From positions 1 to 64,000 of the forward strand of contig JBMYRH010000008.1 of the NCBI GenBank assembly GCA_049602155.1: DNA of 64,000 nt. Direction: 5' to 3'. Both the position numbers and the translations under genes were made by a program. The notes below the pieces were generated by a model, which saw nothing but the letters and a program-made list of their open reading frames with translations, did no database searches and had not been told where the DNA came from. Numbering within the stretch: the first letter of the stretch is position 1; every line of letters begins with the position of its first letter. The stretch comes from JBMYRH01 sp049602155. Its GTDB lineage: Bacteria; Myxococcota_A; UBA9042; PHBI01; JBMYRH01. Positions 26,275-35,032 of the stretch are shown piece by piece.

Positions 26275-28689
26275 GCCTGAACCTCCGGAGCCTCACCGTC
26301 GGCTGGCTTNNNNNNNNNNNNNNNNNNNNNNNNNNNNNNNNNNNNNNNNNNNNNNNNNNNNNNNNNNNNNNNNNNNNNNNNNNNNNNNNNNNNNNNNNNN
26401 NNNNNGCTTCGCCTCGCTTGCTGGCTTCGCCTCGCTTGCTGGCTTCGCCTCGCTTGCTGGCTTCGCCTCGCTTGCTGGCTTCTCGCTCTGTGGGGGCTTA
26501 GAGGCTTTCTTCCCGGACTTCGCTTGGGCCGGTGCTTGAGCGAGTGCGCCGCCGACCACGCGGTAGGTGCGTCGACCGTCGCGGCTGTCTGAATCAAGTC
26601 GCTCGACAGGGGCCCAGATGCGCTTGCCTTTGCCCAAGGCGTTCGCTGCCATCCCCTCGGGCAGTTGCTCCACCGTGATCGTGGGTCGCTCCACGAACTC
26701 TCCGCCTTTACCGTCGCGTTTGGCCACGATCTTGGCGACGAGGCTCTTGCCCTTTCCGTCCCAGAAGACCTTGAGGGGGACGGGCTTCCCAGAGCCTATC
26801 GCGAAGCTCTTCTCCTCGTTGTCGAGGCGCGATGAGATGGCGTCCTTACCTAGCGCCAGCCTGAGCTTCTTCGGGTTCGCAATCCAGTAGACCCTGAGGC
26901 TCTCTTTGCCACGATCTCCGGCTTGGCCGCGCAGGCTACCTTCAAAGATATCGCCCTTACGGAGCTGCATCGGGTGGATCCCCGAGGGCAGATCTTGTCC
27001 ACGAATCAGGGTGCGCAAGTGTCGGTGCTCATAGACCTCGGGTGCCTTGTGCTGATGGGCCTCGACGAGCGCGTAGGTCGGGGTGGTGTGAAGGACTCGG
27101 AGCTGGAACACGGTGTCCGTACCGACCCCGATGCGCTCTTCGAAGGCTTCAAGCGCGTGGAGCCGCGCTTGCTTGAACCCCGGGTGGCCGATGACCCTCT
27201 GCTGCAGCTTGTGGGCGGCAGCGCCATCGGAGCCACGCAGGGACAGGAGCGGTCGCAGCGCCTCTGCGGCCTCCTCAAGCTCGGTGAGCGAGGGCTCGCC
27301 CGAGAGGAGGCGCTCAGCCACGAGCAGCCTCGCGCGTGGGTACTTGGTGTGGGTGGCGGCCAATCGGGCGATTTCGAGGAGGGCGGTGTCGTCGCCGAGC
27401 TCGGTGAAGAGCGCAAGGGCGCGCTTCCAGGTCCCTTCTTTCTTGCGCAGCTCTCGGTTCGCCAGGACGCGGTCGCGCACAAAGCTCGCGGTCCTAGCGA
27501 CGCCGAAAGTCGCCCCGACATGGTCGAGAATTCGAGCGATGTCATCGGGGCGCCATTTGGCCAGCGTGCGATGGGGCAGCGCGGTCAACACGCGGTCCAG
27601 AACGTCGCTGCTGAAGGGGGATGAGATCCCCGCTCGTAGGTTCTGCAGTAAGCGCTCTGCGAGCCCCCCTGCGGCGTCTTCGTCTGTGCCGTCCTCGAGC
27701 AAGGCGCTCTCCCAGAGGCGGACCAAGGAGGTGTCCTCTCCCGTGCGTGAGAGCAAGGTCGTCATGACCTTGCGCCAAGGGCTTGGGTCATCCCCTGCGA
27801 GGGCCTCGATGGTTGAGGCGAGGTGTCGCGCTGTGTCGGCATTCAGCGCTTTCGCGCGCTCGACAGCTTGGACCAATCGGCCCGCTTGGCTTGGGGTGAG
27901 GGTGCCCTCGGCAGCCTGAGCTTCGAAGAGGGCCACAGCATCACGGCGGATGTCGCCCCCGGCGCCGCCGGTGCGTGCACGCCACGCGAGGAGGTCTCCC
28001 CGAATCGCGCGGGCCTCCGTCGTGGGACCGAAGCGTGCTTCGTGGTCTCCAAGCAGGGCATGAGTGGCGTCCATTGCGTGGTGTCGCGCCTCTCCTTCGA
28101 CCTGGTGGCTTTGGTGGAGGGCTAGGCGGGCACGGTCAAGGAGCACGTCCGGGTGGCTAGAGAGCTTCGCCGCGATTCGGTCAGCGGCAGCCTGGATCGC
28201 GCCAGAGGCCTCCTTCGCTGCGGCCTGAACCCCTGCATCTTTTGATTGGCTGGCTTCGAGCAACATGGACACAGCGGCCCGTATCAAATGCGGACCTGCA
28301 TGTGGGCGAGTGACGGCCTCAGCCACCAGCGCGACGTCTGTGGCCAGGCGAGGGTCGCTCGAGGCAGTGCACGCGCCGAGCGCGAGGGCTGCAGCGGGCG
28401 CCAAATCGTCTGGTTCAGCCTCCAATGCGCTCGCCAACCGGCGACGCGTCCCCAAAAACAGCGTCTTCGTCGCTTTTGCGAGGGCAGGGTCACTCAGGCC
28501 GCTAGTGATGATGGTCGCGAGGTTGTGATCGGCCCACGCGGTGCTCGCTCCAGGGCTCCCGACCGCTTGATCGTAGAGAGATAGGGTCGCTCGCGCCGTG
28601 CGCGCCAGGCGATCCGCTAACAGACCACTGGTCGGGGTCTCTGTGAGGTATCGGGTGAGGGCCTCTCGGACCGCTGCTTCGTGTGACAT
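26271..28689 (-). CDS. Large helical-repeat protein with PASEAK-repeat tail (contains assembly gap)
   Basis: First gene of the operon. ATG 28689 has AGGAGA seven bases upstream, so an earlier in-frame start is rejected. About 530 residues of helix-rich, TPR/HEAT-like sequence are followed by a beta-rich region of about 200 residues that may hold an OB- or SH3-like barrel ('QLRKGDIFEGSLRGQAGDRG', 'SLRVYWIANPKKLRLAL', 'GKRIWAPVERLDSD'). A Lys/Ala/Pro-rich tail contains PASEAK repeats interrupted by the N run 26310-26405. After the gap the frame reading 'KPADGEAPEVQA' and stop at 26271-26273 overlaps the next GTG start, and is the likely true end. No signal peptide. A basic tail plus a barrel could bind nucleic acid; this is inference only. 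Confidence 0.7.
26310..26405. other. Assembly gap (96 N) inside PASEAK repeat
   Basis: Undetermined bases flanked on both sides by the same 18-base repeat sequence, so the gap reflects a collapsed or unresolved tandem array. Confidence 0.98.
26406..26477 (-). repeat. 18-bp tandem repeat encoding PASEAK
   Basis: Four identical 18-base units run directly into the N gap; the short sequence just left of the gap also fits the unit. The total copy number is unknown. Confidence 0.92.
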
Positions 28690-28907
28690 AGCTGATCTCC
28701 TGGGCCGCATCAGCCGCCCCGGTTCGTGTCACGCCAACTCCCAGTTGTGCTTGGCTCAAGGGGGAAGAGGGCGCGCTGTGTGTGGGTGTCGGCGCACCCT
28801 CGACCACGAAGGATGGCGACGCCTCGGACCTACATACAGAGTGCGTCGACTCTCGGCAAATGCATCGCACTCCTGTGCGCCGTGCTGGAGTGCGGTACAC
28901 TCGTCAG
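28690..28907. other. Intergenic region between divergent genes
   Basis: Holds the ribosome binding site of the minus-strand operon and the -10-like TACACT of the plus-strand lipoprotein gene. I see no hairpin, small gene or RNA in the rest. Confidence 0.5.
28896..28901 (+). promoter_or_regulatory. -10-like box, leaderless start
   Basis: TACACT ends six bases before the GTG at 28908. The nearest GGAG is about 20 bases from the start, too far to act as a Shine-Dalgarno site. The -35 region is weak. Confidence 0.4.
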
Positions 28908-29621
28908 GTGCGACTCTTTCTCCCCCTATTTATCGGCCTCTTGGTGTCTGGATGCGCGGCGGCTAGCGGACCAATGCTGACCTCTTTGGCTGCTTGGGAG
29001 CGCGGGAGCGCGATTGAGTCTTCCGAGACGCGGCGACTGGACAGGCTGGAGGTGCCGCGGAATGCGCAGCTCACCTTTCGCGTGCTGACCGCTGAGATGG
29101 ACTCAGGGATGGACGGTGAGGTGATGCTTCACTGTCGGGTGCACACCGTAGACGGCGGGATGATCACCTGGGGCCTCACCGCCGGTGGTGAGTCGACGGA
29201 GCCGATTCGAGCGAAGTGGTTGAAGCGCGTGGATGTGTTGATGGGCACCGCTGGAGAGGAGGCGGGGGCCCGCCTCTCAGGGCCGGCTGCGCTGGTTGAT
29301 GTGCCGGCTGTCGGCGCACTGAGGGATGGGGCGTGGGAGCGCTTAAGCGCCGCTGTCGAGCAGGCTGGTGGGCAGCTGGCCATGGCAGCGAATGTCCCGA
29401 TCTACCCGGGCGAAAAGGGGGCACCAGGGGTGCTCAGGCGCTACCTTGTCTTCGAAGGGGTTGCCGACGCACATAGCGGTCCTGTGGTCTCGGCTGTGAT
29501 CGAGCTCGCAGTTGAGATCATCGATCGCGACTACCGACCCAAGCAGAAAGAACATCGTGCGCCAGAGCGCCATGATCCCGTGAGAGAGCCTCCTCCAAGG
29601 GATTTCGCAGCCTTGCGTTGA
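28908..29621 (+). CDS. Lipoprotein of unknown function
   Basis: A 237-residue lipoprotein. GTG 28908 is chosen because the protein then starts 'VRLFLPLFIGLLVSGC', a complete signal with lipobox 'LVSGC'; the frame continues upstream but with Cys/Arg-rich, non-signal sequence. The mature part has a beta-rich half ('LTFRVLTAEMDSGMDGEVMLHCRVHTVDGGMITWGL') and a mixed half with 'AMAANVPIYPGEKGAPGVLRRYLVF', ending in a charged Pro/Arg/Glu tail. No known family recognised. It lies 109 bases before purS on the same strand, but purS has its own candidate promoter. The absence of a ribosome binding site and a TACACT box six bases upstream suggest a leaderless transcript. Confidence 0.72.
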   Translation: MRLFLPLFIGLLVSGCAAASGPMLTSLAAWERGSAIESSETRRLDRLEVPRNAQLTFRVLTAEMDSGMDGEVMLHCRVHTVDGGMITWGLTAGGESTEPIRAKWLKRVDVLMGTAGEEAGARLSGPAALVDVPAVGALRDGAWERLSAAVEQAGGQLAMAANVPIYPGEKGAPGVLRRYLVFEGVADAHSGPVVSAVIELAVEIIDRDYRPKQKEHRAPERHDPVREPPPRDFAALR

Positions 29622-29667
29622 ACCTTGGGTGACGTGCTGCGACCGCCTTATGCCCCGCAGGCGTCGC

Positions 29668-29673
29668 TAGCCT
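29668..29673 (+). promoter_or_regulatory. -10-like box upstream of purSQL
   Basis: TAGCCT within GCTAGCCT, the same core seen before other genes here. The predicted transcript would carry a leader of about 50 bases with GAGGAG just before purS. Confidence 0.35.
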
Positions 29674-29730
29674 TTGCGTGATGATTCAGACCTGTTATGT
29701 GGGCCGCGCAGTCGCACCGAGGAGCCCAGA

Positions 29731-29991
29731 ATGGCTTTTGTTGCCCGGATTTACGTGACGCCCCGAGCCGATGTGCTCGATCCCCAAGGAAACGCCGTGG
29801 GCCGCGCCCTGGTGAGCCTTGGCTTTGACGGCGTGGCCGATGTGCGCATCGGCCGCTACGTTGAGCTTCAGGTTCACAGCGCGGATCGCGAAGAGGCCTC
29901 CACGATGGTGACGGCCATGTGCGAGTCCTTGTTGGCGAACTTGGTCGTCGAAGACTATCGCTTTGATCTAGAGCAGGCGTCTGGCTCATGA
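29731..29991 (+). CDS. purS: Phosphoribosylformylglycinamidine synthase subunit PurS
   Basis: An 86-residue protein, the normal size for PurS. ATG 29731 follows GAGGAG. The sequence fits the family: an N-terminal strand ('ARIYVTPRADVLDPQGNAVGRALVSLGF'), then 'VADVRIGRYVELQVHSADREEA' and a C-terminal 'LVVEDYRFDLE'. PurS bridges PurL and PurQ in the three-subunit FGAR amidotransferase, the fourth step of purine synthesis. It is the first gene of purS-purQ-purL; its stop codon overlaps the purQ start by four bases. Separate subunits rather than one fused large PurL agree with the shorter PurL here. Confidence 0.95.
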   Translation: MAFVARIYVTPRADVLDPQGNAVGRALVSLGFDGVADVRIGRYVELQVHSADREEASTMVTAMCESLLANLVVEDYRFDLEQASGS

Positions 29992-30707
29992 AGGCCGCCG
30001 TCATTGTTCTGCCGGGGTCGAATTGCGACCACGATTGCTTCCATGTGTTGCAGAACGTTCTCGGCATCGAGACCCGTTTCGTGTGGCACAAGGAGCGTGA
30101 GCTCCCCGATGTGGACCTCGTGGTGTTGCCCGGAGGCTTCTCCTACGGGGACTACCTTCGCGCTGGAGCCATCGCACGGTTCGCGCCGGTGATGGAGGCT
30201 GTCATAGCGCACGCGTCACGTGGCGGCTTTGTCTTCGGGATCTGTAATGGTTTCCAGATGCTCACGGAGAGCGGCTTGCTCCCGGGCGCTCTAAAGCGAA
30301 ACCGATCGCTTCAGTTCGTCTGTGAAGACGTGAAGCTGCGCGTCGAGCATACCCAGAGCGCCCTGACGTGTCGCACCGCTGGACGTAGTCGCCTGACGAT
30401 GCCGATTGCCCATGGTGAGGGGAATTACTACATCGACGCCGAGGGTCTCGCGCGGCTCGAAGGGGAGGGGCAAGTGCTCTTCCGCTACGAGGGTGCCGAC
30501 GGTGAGATCGCAGACTACGCGTTGGTCAACGGCTCGATGGGCTCCATCGCCGGGATCATGAACGCAGGACGCAATGTCTTCGGGATGATGCCCCACCCTG
30601 AGCGGGCCGCTGAGGCGCTCGTGGCCGGGCCAGCACATGATGAGTCGAACGTGGATGGTCGATTGCTCTTCGAGGGTTTGATCGCGCACGTGGAGGGCGG
30701 GGCATGA
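29988..30707 (+). CDS. purQ: Phosphoribosylformylglycinamidine synthase glutaminase subunit PurQ
   Basis: A 239-residue class I glutamine amidotransferase subunit. The nucleophile Cys86 is in 'FVFGICNGFQML'; the His/Glu of the triad are in 'GMMPHPERAAEAL'; 'VVLPGGFSYGDYLRAGAIARF' is the PurQ-specific N-terminal block. It hydrolyses glutamine and channels ammonia to PurL. The ATG overlaps the purS stop (ATGA) and its own stop overlaps the purL start, giving coupled synthesis of the three subunits. Confidence 0.97.
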   Translation: MKAAVIVLPGSNCDHDCFHVLQNVLGIETRFVWHKERELPDVDLVVLPGGFSYGDYLRAGAIARFAPVMEAVIAHASRGGFVFGICNGFQMLTESGLLPGALKRNRSLQFVCEDVKLRVEHTQSALTCRTAGRSRLTMPIAHGEGNYYIDAEGLARLEGEGQVLFRYEGADGEIADYALVNGSMGSIAGIMNAGRNVFGMMPHPERAAEALVAGPAHDESNVDGRLLFEGLIAHVEGGA

Positions 30708-32971
30708 GCGACTATAACAACCACGTTGAGATCACCGACGCCCTCATTGATGAGCATGGGCTGACGGAGTCTGAGTACGCGCGCTTGTTGGAGGTCCTTG
30801 GTCGGACGCCGACGCTCACGGAGCTCGGGATCTTCTCGGCGATGTGGTCAGAGCATTGCTCTTACAAGTCGTCTCGATTGCACCTGGCGAAGTTGCCGAC
30901 GACGGGCCCAAGGGTCCTCCAGGGGCCGGGTGAGAACGCTGGCGTCGTGGACGTCGGTGACGGTTGGGCCGCTGCCTTCAAGATGGAGTCGCACAATCAC
31001 CCGTCATTCATCGAGCCCTACCAAGGGGCTGCGACTGGTGTTGGCGGCATCATGCGTGACGTCTTTACGATGGGGGCCCGCCCCATCGCGAACCTGAACA
31101 GCCTCCGCTTCGGGCAGCCGCGTCACCCCAAGACGCCACACCTGGTTCGCGGCGTCGTCGCAGGTATCGCGGATTACGGTAACTGCATGGGGGTGCCCAC
31201 CGTTGGCGGTGAGGTCACCTTCGACCCGAGCTACGACGGGAACATCCTGGTGAACGCCTTCAACCTTGGGCTGTTGAAAGCGGACCGAATCTTCCGGGGC
31301 TACGCTACAGGCGTCGGTAACCCCGTGCTCTACGTGGGCGCGAAGACCGGGCGTGACGGTATCCACGGGGCGACGATGGCGTCGGATAGTTTCGACGAAG
31401 AGTCAGAGGCCAAGAGGCCGACGGTCCAGGTCGGTGATCCGTTCACTGAGAAGCTCTTGCTTGAGGCCTGCCTCGAGGCCTTTGAGACGGACATCATCGT
31501 CGGCATCCAAGACATGGGCGCCGCGGGCCTCACCTCCTCGAGCTTTGAGATGGCAGATCGCGCTGGGACAGGGCTCGATCTGAACCTCGACGCGATCCCC
31601 CAGCGTGCAGCGAATATGAACCCCTACGAGATGATGCTCTCGGAGAGCCAGGAGCGAATGCTCTTGGTGGCCAAAGAGGGCCGTGAGCAGGGGCTGATCG
31701 ACATCTTCCACAAGTGGGATCTTGATGCGGTGGTCGTGGGGCGTGTCACTGATACGGGGCGTGTCGTTGTCAGCTGGCGCGACGAGGTCGTCGCTGACGT
31801 CCCCGTGAAGCCCATCGGGCAGCATGCGCCGAAGTATGACCGCCCGACTCAGGAGCCCTCGGACTTGGCTGAGCGCTGGGAGATCGACCTGAGCGATGTC
31901 CCAGACGTGACATCAGGCGTCGAAGCCACTGGGTTGCTCACCGAGCTTATGGCCTCTGCGCATTTGGCGTCACGCCGCTGGGTTTATCGGCAGTACGACC
32001 ACATGGTACGCCTCTTGACGGTCCGTCGCCCCGGGGACGCTGACGCTGCAGTGATGCGCTTGCCCGAGGGTGAGCGCGGCTTGGCGATCGCAGCGGACTG
32101 TAACCCTCGTTGGTGCTTTTTAGACCCACGTCGCGGCGCGGAGCATGCGATCGCGGAGGCGTGTCGTAACCTCGCCTGCGTGGGGGCGGAGCCCGCTGGC
32201 AGTACCGATTGCCTGAACTTTGGTGATCCCACGCGACCCGAGATCATGTGGGAGTTCGTCGAGGCTGTGGAGGGTTTGGCGACCGCATGCGAGGCGTTTG
32301 ACGCACCGATCGTGAGTGGCAACGTGAGCCTCTATAACCAGACCGGTGACACCGCCGTGAAGCCCACCCCCGCGATCGCAGTGGTCGGGGTGGTCGAGGA
32401 TGTGACGCGCGTTGCGGGTGGGGCCTTCGCACGTGAAGGGCTTGAAGTCGCGATCCTGGGCGAGCTTGAGGCGGAGGGCGGTGCGACGTTGGCCGGGAGT
32501 GTCCGGTTGGCTGCTATTGATGGCCGCTGTAACGGGCGGCCTCCAGCCCTGGATGTGGCTCGAGAGCGGGCCGTACAGGGCGCATGTCGCACCTTGGTGC
32601 GCTCCGGTGTGGTCACCGCAGCGCATGACCTCAGCGAAGGCGGCCTAGGGGCCGGTTTGGCCGAGATGTGCTTCGGCGGGCCAGGTTGGCCTATGGTTGG
32701 GGTGACGATTGACGCTGCGCCCAAGGGGCGGCTCGACCAGCTCCTCTTTGGCGAGGATGCGTCACGCGTGCTGATCGCATACGAGACGAATCAGCGCTCT
32801 GAGGTGTCTCGGGTGGCGAGCAAGCACGGCGCGCCGATTCGCGTCTTGGGGATCACCGGGGGAGACAGGCTCGTGATTCGCGGGGCAGAGGGCGAGCGCC
32901 TTGTCGACGCGAACGTGGAGGTGCTCCACGCAGGGTGGTCCACCGGGTTCCAAGAGAGTATCGGCCTTTAG
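30704..32971 (+). CDS. purL: Phosphoribosylformylglycinamidine synthase subunit PurL
   Basis: A 755-residue synthetase subunit, the usual length for the small (Bacillus-type) PurL. It catalyses ATP-dependent amidation of FGAR to FGAM. Clear family blocks are 'ELGIFSAMWSEHCSYKSSR', 'VVDVGDGWAAAFKMESHNHPSFIEPYQGAATGVGGIMRD', 'GVPTVGGEV', 'GIQDMGAAGLTSSSFEMA' and, in the second half, 'AHDLSEGGLGAGLAEM'. It is the last gene of the operon and is followed by about 410 bases without a gene. Confidence 0.97.
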   Translation: MSDYNNHVEITDALIDEHGLTESEYARLLEVLGRTPTLTELGIFSAMWSEHCSYKSSRLHLAKLPTTGPRVLQGPGENAGVVDVGDGWAAAFKMESHNHPSFIEPYQGAATGVGGIMRDVFTMGARPIANLNSLRFGQPRHPKTPHLVRGVVAGIADYGNCMGVPTVGGEVTFDPSYDGNILVNAFNLGLLKADRIFRGYATGVGNPVLYVGAKTGRDGIHGATMASDSFDEESEAKRPTVQVGDPFTEKLLLEACLEAFETDIIVGIQDMGAAGLTSSSFEMADRAGTGLDLNLDAIPQRAANMNPYEMMLSESQERMLLVAKEGREQGLIDIFHKWDLDAVVVGRVTDTGRVVVSWRDEVVADVPVKPIGQHAPKYDRPTQEPSDLAERWEIDLSDVPDVTSGVEATGLLTELMASAHLASRRWVYRQYDHMVRLLTVRRPGDADAAVMRLPEGERGLAIAADCNPRWCFLDPRRGAEHAIAEACRNLACVGAEPAGSTDCLNFGDPTRPEIMWEFVEAVEGLATACEAFDAPIVSGNVSLYNQTGDTAVKPTPAIAVVGVVEDVTRVAGGAFAREGLEVAILGELEAEGGATLAGSVRLAAIDGRCNGRPPALDVARERAVQGACRTLVRSGVVTAAHDLSEGGLGAGLAEMCFGGPGWPMVGVTIDAAPKGRLDQLLFGEDASRVLIAYETNQRSEVSRVASKHGAPIRVLGITGGDRLVIRGAEGERLVDANVEVLHAGWSTGFQESIGL

Positions 32972-33384
32972 GGCGAGCCTTGATGTGCAATGGCGTGCAC
33001 CCCTCTACCGTCCAGCGGCGCTTGAGGGGGCGCTCGCGCCGTGTATGACGGACACCTCACCGCTTCTTCATTGGAGGTAGGGGCGTATCGCCGTGTGTGG
33101 GCACATCCGGTGGGGGAGAGATTTTCCTGCAGACGTCGTCTCGACCTAGATGTGCGGTGTAGAGCGTGGCTTTTTGAGCCTCACCGACATCTTGAAGCGC
33201 ATTCTTGCGCTCGACGCGATTGGCCAGATTGGCTTGCGTCCGGTATTAAGGTCATTGCACCGCAGTGGATCACAGTGCATTGCAGCAATGAGGACGTGTA
33301 GATGTGTGATGTTTGTCCGTTGAAGATGAGGCTTAGCCTCCAGCGGCGGGCGCATCAGGACACGGCTGACCAGAAAGGACGTCT
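32972..33384. other. 413-base intergenic region before pntAB
   Basis: No supported gene. An 86-codon open frame at 33041-33301 has Cys/Arg/His-rich composition without a ribosome binding site and is not believed. Repeated GCA/TGCA elements at about 33255-33290 form imperfect inverted repeats (CATTGC...GCAATG) that could be an operator for pntAB. AAAGGA precedes pntA. No T-rich terminator is seen after purL. Confidence 0.35.
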
Positions 33385-35022
33385 ATGAAGGTCGGAATAC
33401 CCAGCGAAGTCTACCCCAAGGAGGCGCGTGTCGCGGCCTCGCCCGATACGGTGACCAAGCTGAAGGCTTTAGGTTATGAGGTCTGCGTCCAGTCTGGCGC
33501 AGGGCAACACGCACACTTCTCGGACGCGGACTATGAGGCGGCTGGAGCGTCAGTGCTCACGGACGCCGCAGAGGTCTGGGCTTCGGATGTTGTGCTGAAG
33601 GTGCGCGCGCCGATGGATCGCCCCGATGGGAGCGGTCACGAGAGCGCGCTCCTCAAGGAGGGGGCGACCCTCATCGCATTCTTGGCACCCGACCAGTCGG
33701 ATGCGCTGCTTGCTCAGCTCGCAGAGCGCGGCGTCAGCGCTGTGGCGGTCGAGAAGATCCCGCGGATTACCCGCGCACAGAAGATGGACGCGCTGAGCTC
33801 CCTCGCGAATATCGCTGGTTACCGGTCGGTGCTCGAGGCTGCCACGTATTTCGGTCGCTTTTTTACCGGTCAGATAACGGCTGCGGGGCGCCTCGCTCCT
33901 GCGAAGGTGCTCGTGATTGGCGCCGGTGTCGCAGGGCTACAGGCCATCGCGACGGCCAAGTCGATGGGCGCGATCGTGAGAGCGTTCGATACCCGTGAGG
34001 CGTGTCGCGAGCAGGTGACGAGCTTCGGCGCGGAGTTCCTCGAGGTAGAGTTCGAGGAGTCGGGGGAGGGCGCAGGAGGCTACGCCAAGGTGATGAGCCC
34101 GGAGTTCATCGCCGCAGAGATGGATCTCTTTCGAAAGTACGCGGTCGAGACGGATATCGTCATCACGACAGCGCTGATCCCTGGGCGACCGGCGCCAAAG
34201 CTTTGGCTGGCTGATATGGTCGAGCTGATGCCGAACGGCGGCGTTGTCGTCGACTTGGCAGCTTCTCAGGGTGGGAATTGCGAGCTCACTGAGCCAGGCG
34301 AAGTGGTCGTGAAGCACGGCGTCACTTTGGTCGGACACGAAGACCTCACGAGCCGGTTGGCGACCACTGCGAGCCAGCTCTACTCGACGAACCTCTACAA
34401 CCTCGTCGAGCACATGACCCAGGACGGTCAGCTGACTGTCGATCTCGAAGATGAGATCGTCCTGGCCTCTACCGCTGTGAAGACAGGGGAGGTCGTTTGG
34501 CCTCCGCCAAAACCGGCAGCGCCACCACCACCGCCACCGAAACCGGCGCCCAAGGCTGAGGCGCCTGCACCCAAAGTTGCTCCTGCGTCGAGCAGCAAAC
34601 CGAGCAGCAAGCCGAGCTCGGGCCACGGTCACGGCGACACTGGCGGGGGAAGCGGTGCCGTGGGATGGATCATGTTGGCCGTCTTGGTCTTGGCCTGGGG
34701 CTCAGCCGAGCTCTTTGGACACGAGCCGAGCGGTGAGATGGATGCCTTACGAGACTTTCTGCAGCACTTCACGGTCTTCGTGTTGGCCTGCTTTGTCGGT
34801 TGGCAGGTCATCTGGAACGTCTCACCTGCGCTACACACACCGTTGATGAGCGTCACGAACGCGATCAGCGGGATCATCTTGGTGGGTGGCATGCTCCACG
34901 CATCAGGAGACCTGAGCAGCGTGGAGACCATGCTAGGGCTCGCTGCGGTCGGCTTCGCCACGCTGAACGTCAGCGGTGGCTTTCTTGTGACGCAGCGGAT
35001 GCTGCGCATGTTCCGTAAGTAG
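33385..35022 (+). CDS. pntA: NAD(P) transhydrogenase subunit alpha (PntA)
   Basis: A 545-residue subunit. Residues of about 1-370 form the NAD(H)-binding domain dI, with 'MKVGIPSEVYPKEARVAASPDTV', the Rossmann motif 'VLVIGAGVAGLQAIATAKSMGA' and 'TALIPGRPAPKL'. A Pro/Ala/Lys/Ser-rich linker (about 372-418) leads to three or four membrane segments (about 425-545) of domain dII. The enzyme couples hydride transfer from NADH to NADP+ to proton entry and supplies NADPH. The fused alpha1-alpha2 arrangement is like E. coli PntA, but the linker is long. ATG 33385 has AAAGGA upstream. pntB follows after ten bases. Confidence 0.95.
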   Translation: MKVGIPSEVYPKEARVAASPDTVTKLKALGYEVCVQSGAGQHAHFSDADYEAAGASVLTDAAEVWASDVVLKVRAPMDRPDGSGHESALLKEGATLIAFLAPDQSDALLAQLAERGVSAVAVEKIPRITRAQKMDALSSLANIAGYRSVLEAATYFGRFFTGQITAAGRLAPAKVLVIGAGVAGLQAIATAKSMGAIVRAFDTREACREQVTSFGAEFLEVEFEESGEGAGGYAKVMSPEFIAAEMDLFRKYAVETDIVITTALIPGRPAPKLWLADMVELMPNGGVVVDLAASQGGNCELTEPGEVVVKHGVTLVGHEDLTSRLATTASQLYSTNLYNLVEHMTQDGQLTVDLEDEIVLASTAVKTGEVVWPPPKPAAPPPPPPKPAPKAEAPAPKVAPASSSKPSSKPSSGHGHGDTGGGSGAVGWIMLAVLVLAWGSAELFGHEPSGEMDALRDFLQHFTVFVLACFVGWQVIWNVSPALHTPLMSVTNAISGIILVGGMLHASGDLSSVETMLGLAAVGFATLNVSGGFLVTQRMLRMFRK

Positions 35023-35032
35023 GGGGGGCGAG

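Noticed and set aside
18119..26477. CRISPR array
   Set aside because: The short repeats are direct tandem repeats in coding frames, with no spacers and no cas genes.
26923..27624. 233-codon plus-strand frame opposite the large repeat protein
   Set aside because: Mirrors the codon pattern of the minus-strand gene, which has a good ribosome site and coupled partners.
33041..33301. 86-codon open frame before pntA
   Set aside because: No ribosome binding site, Cys/Arg/His/Trp-rich composition unlike the neighbours, no signal or motif.
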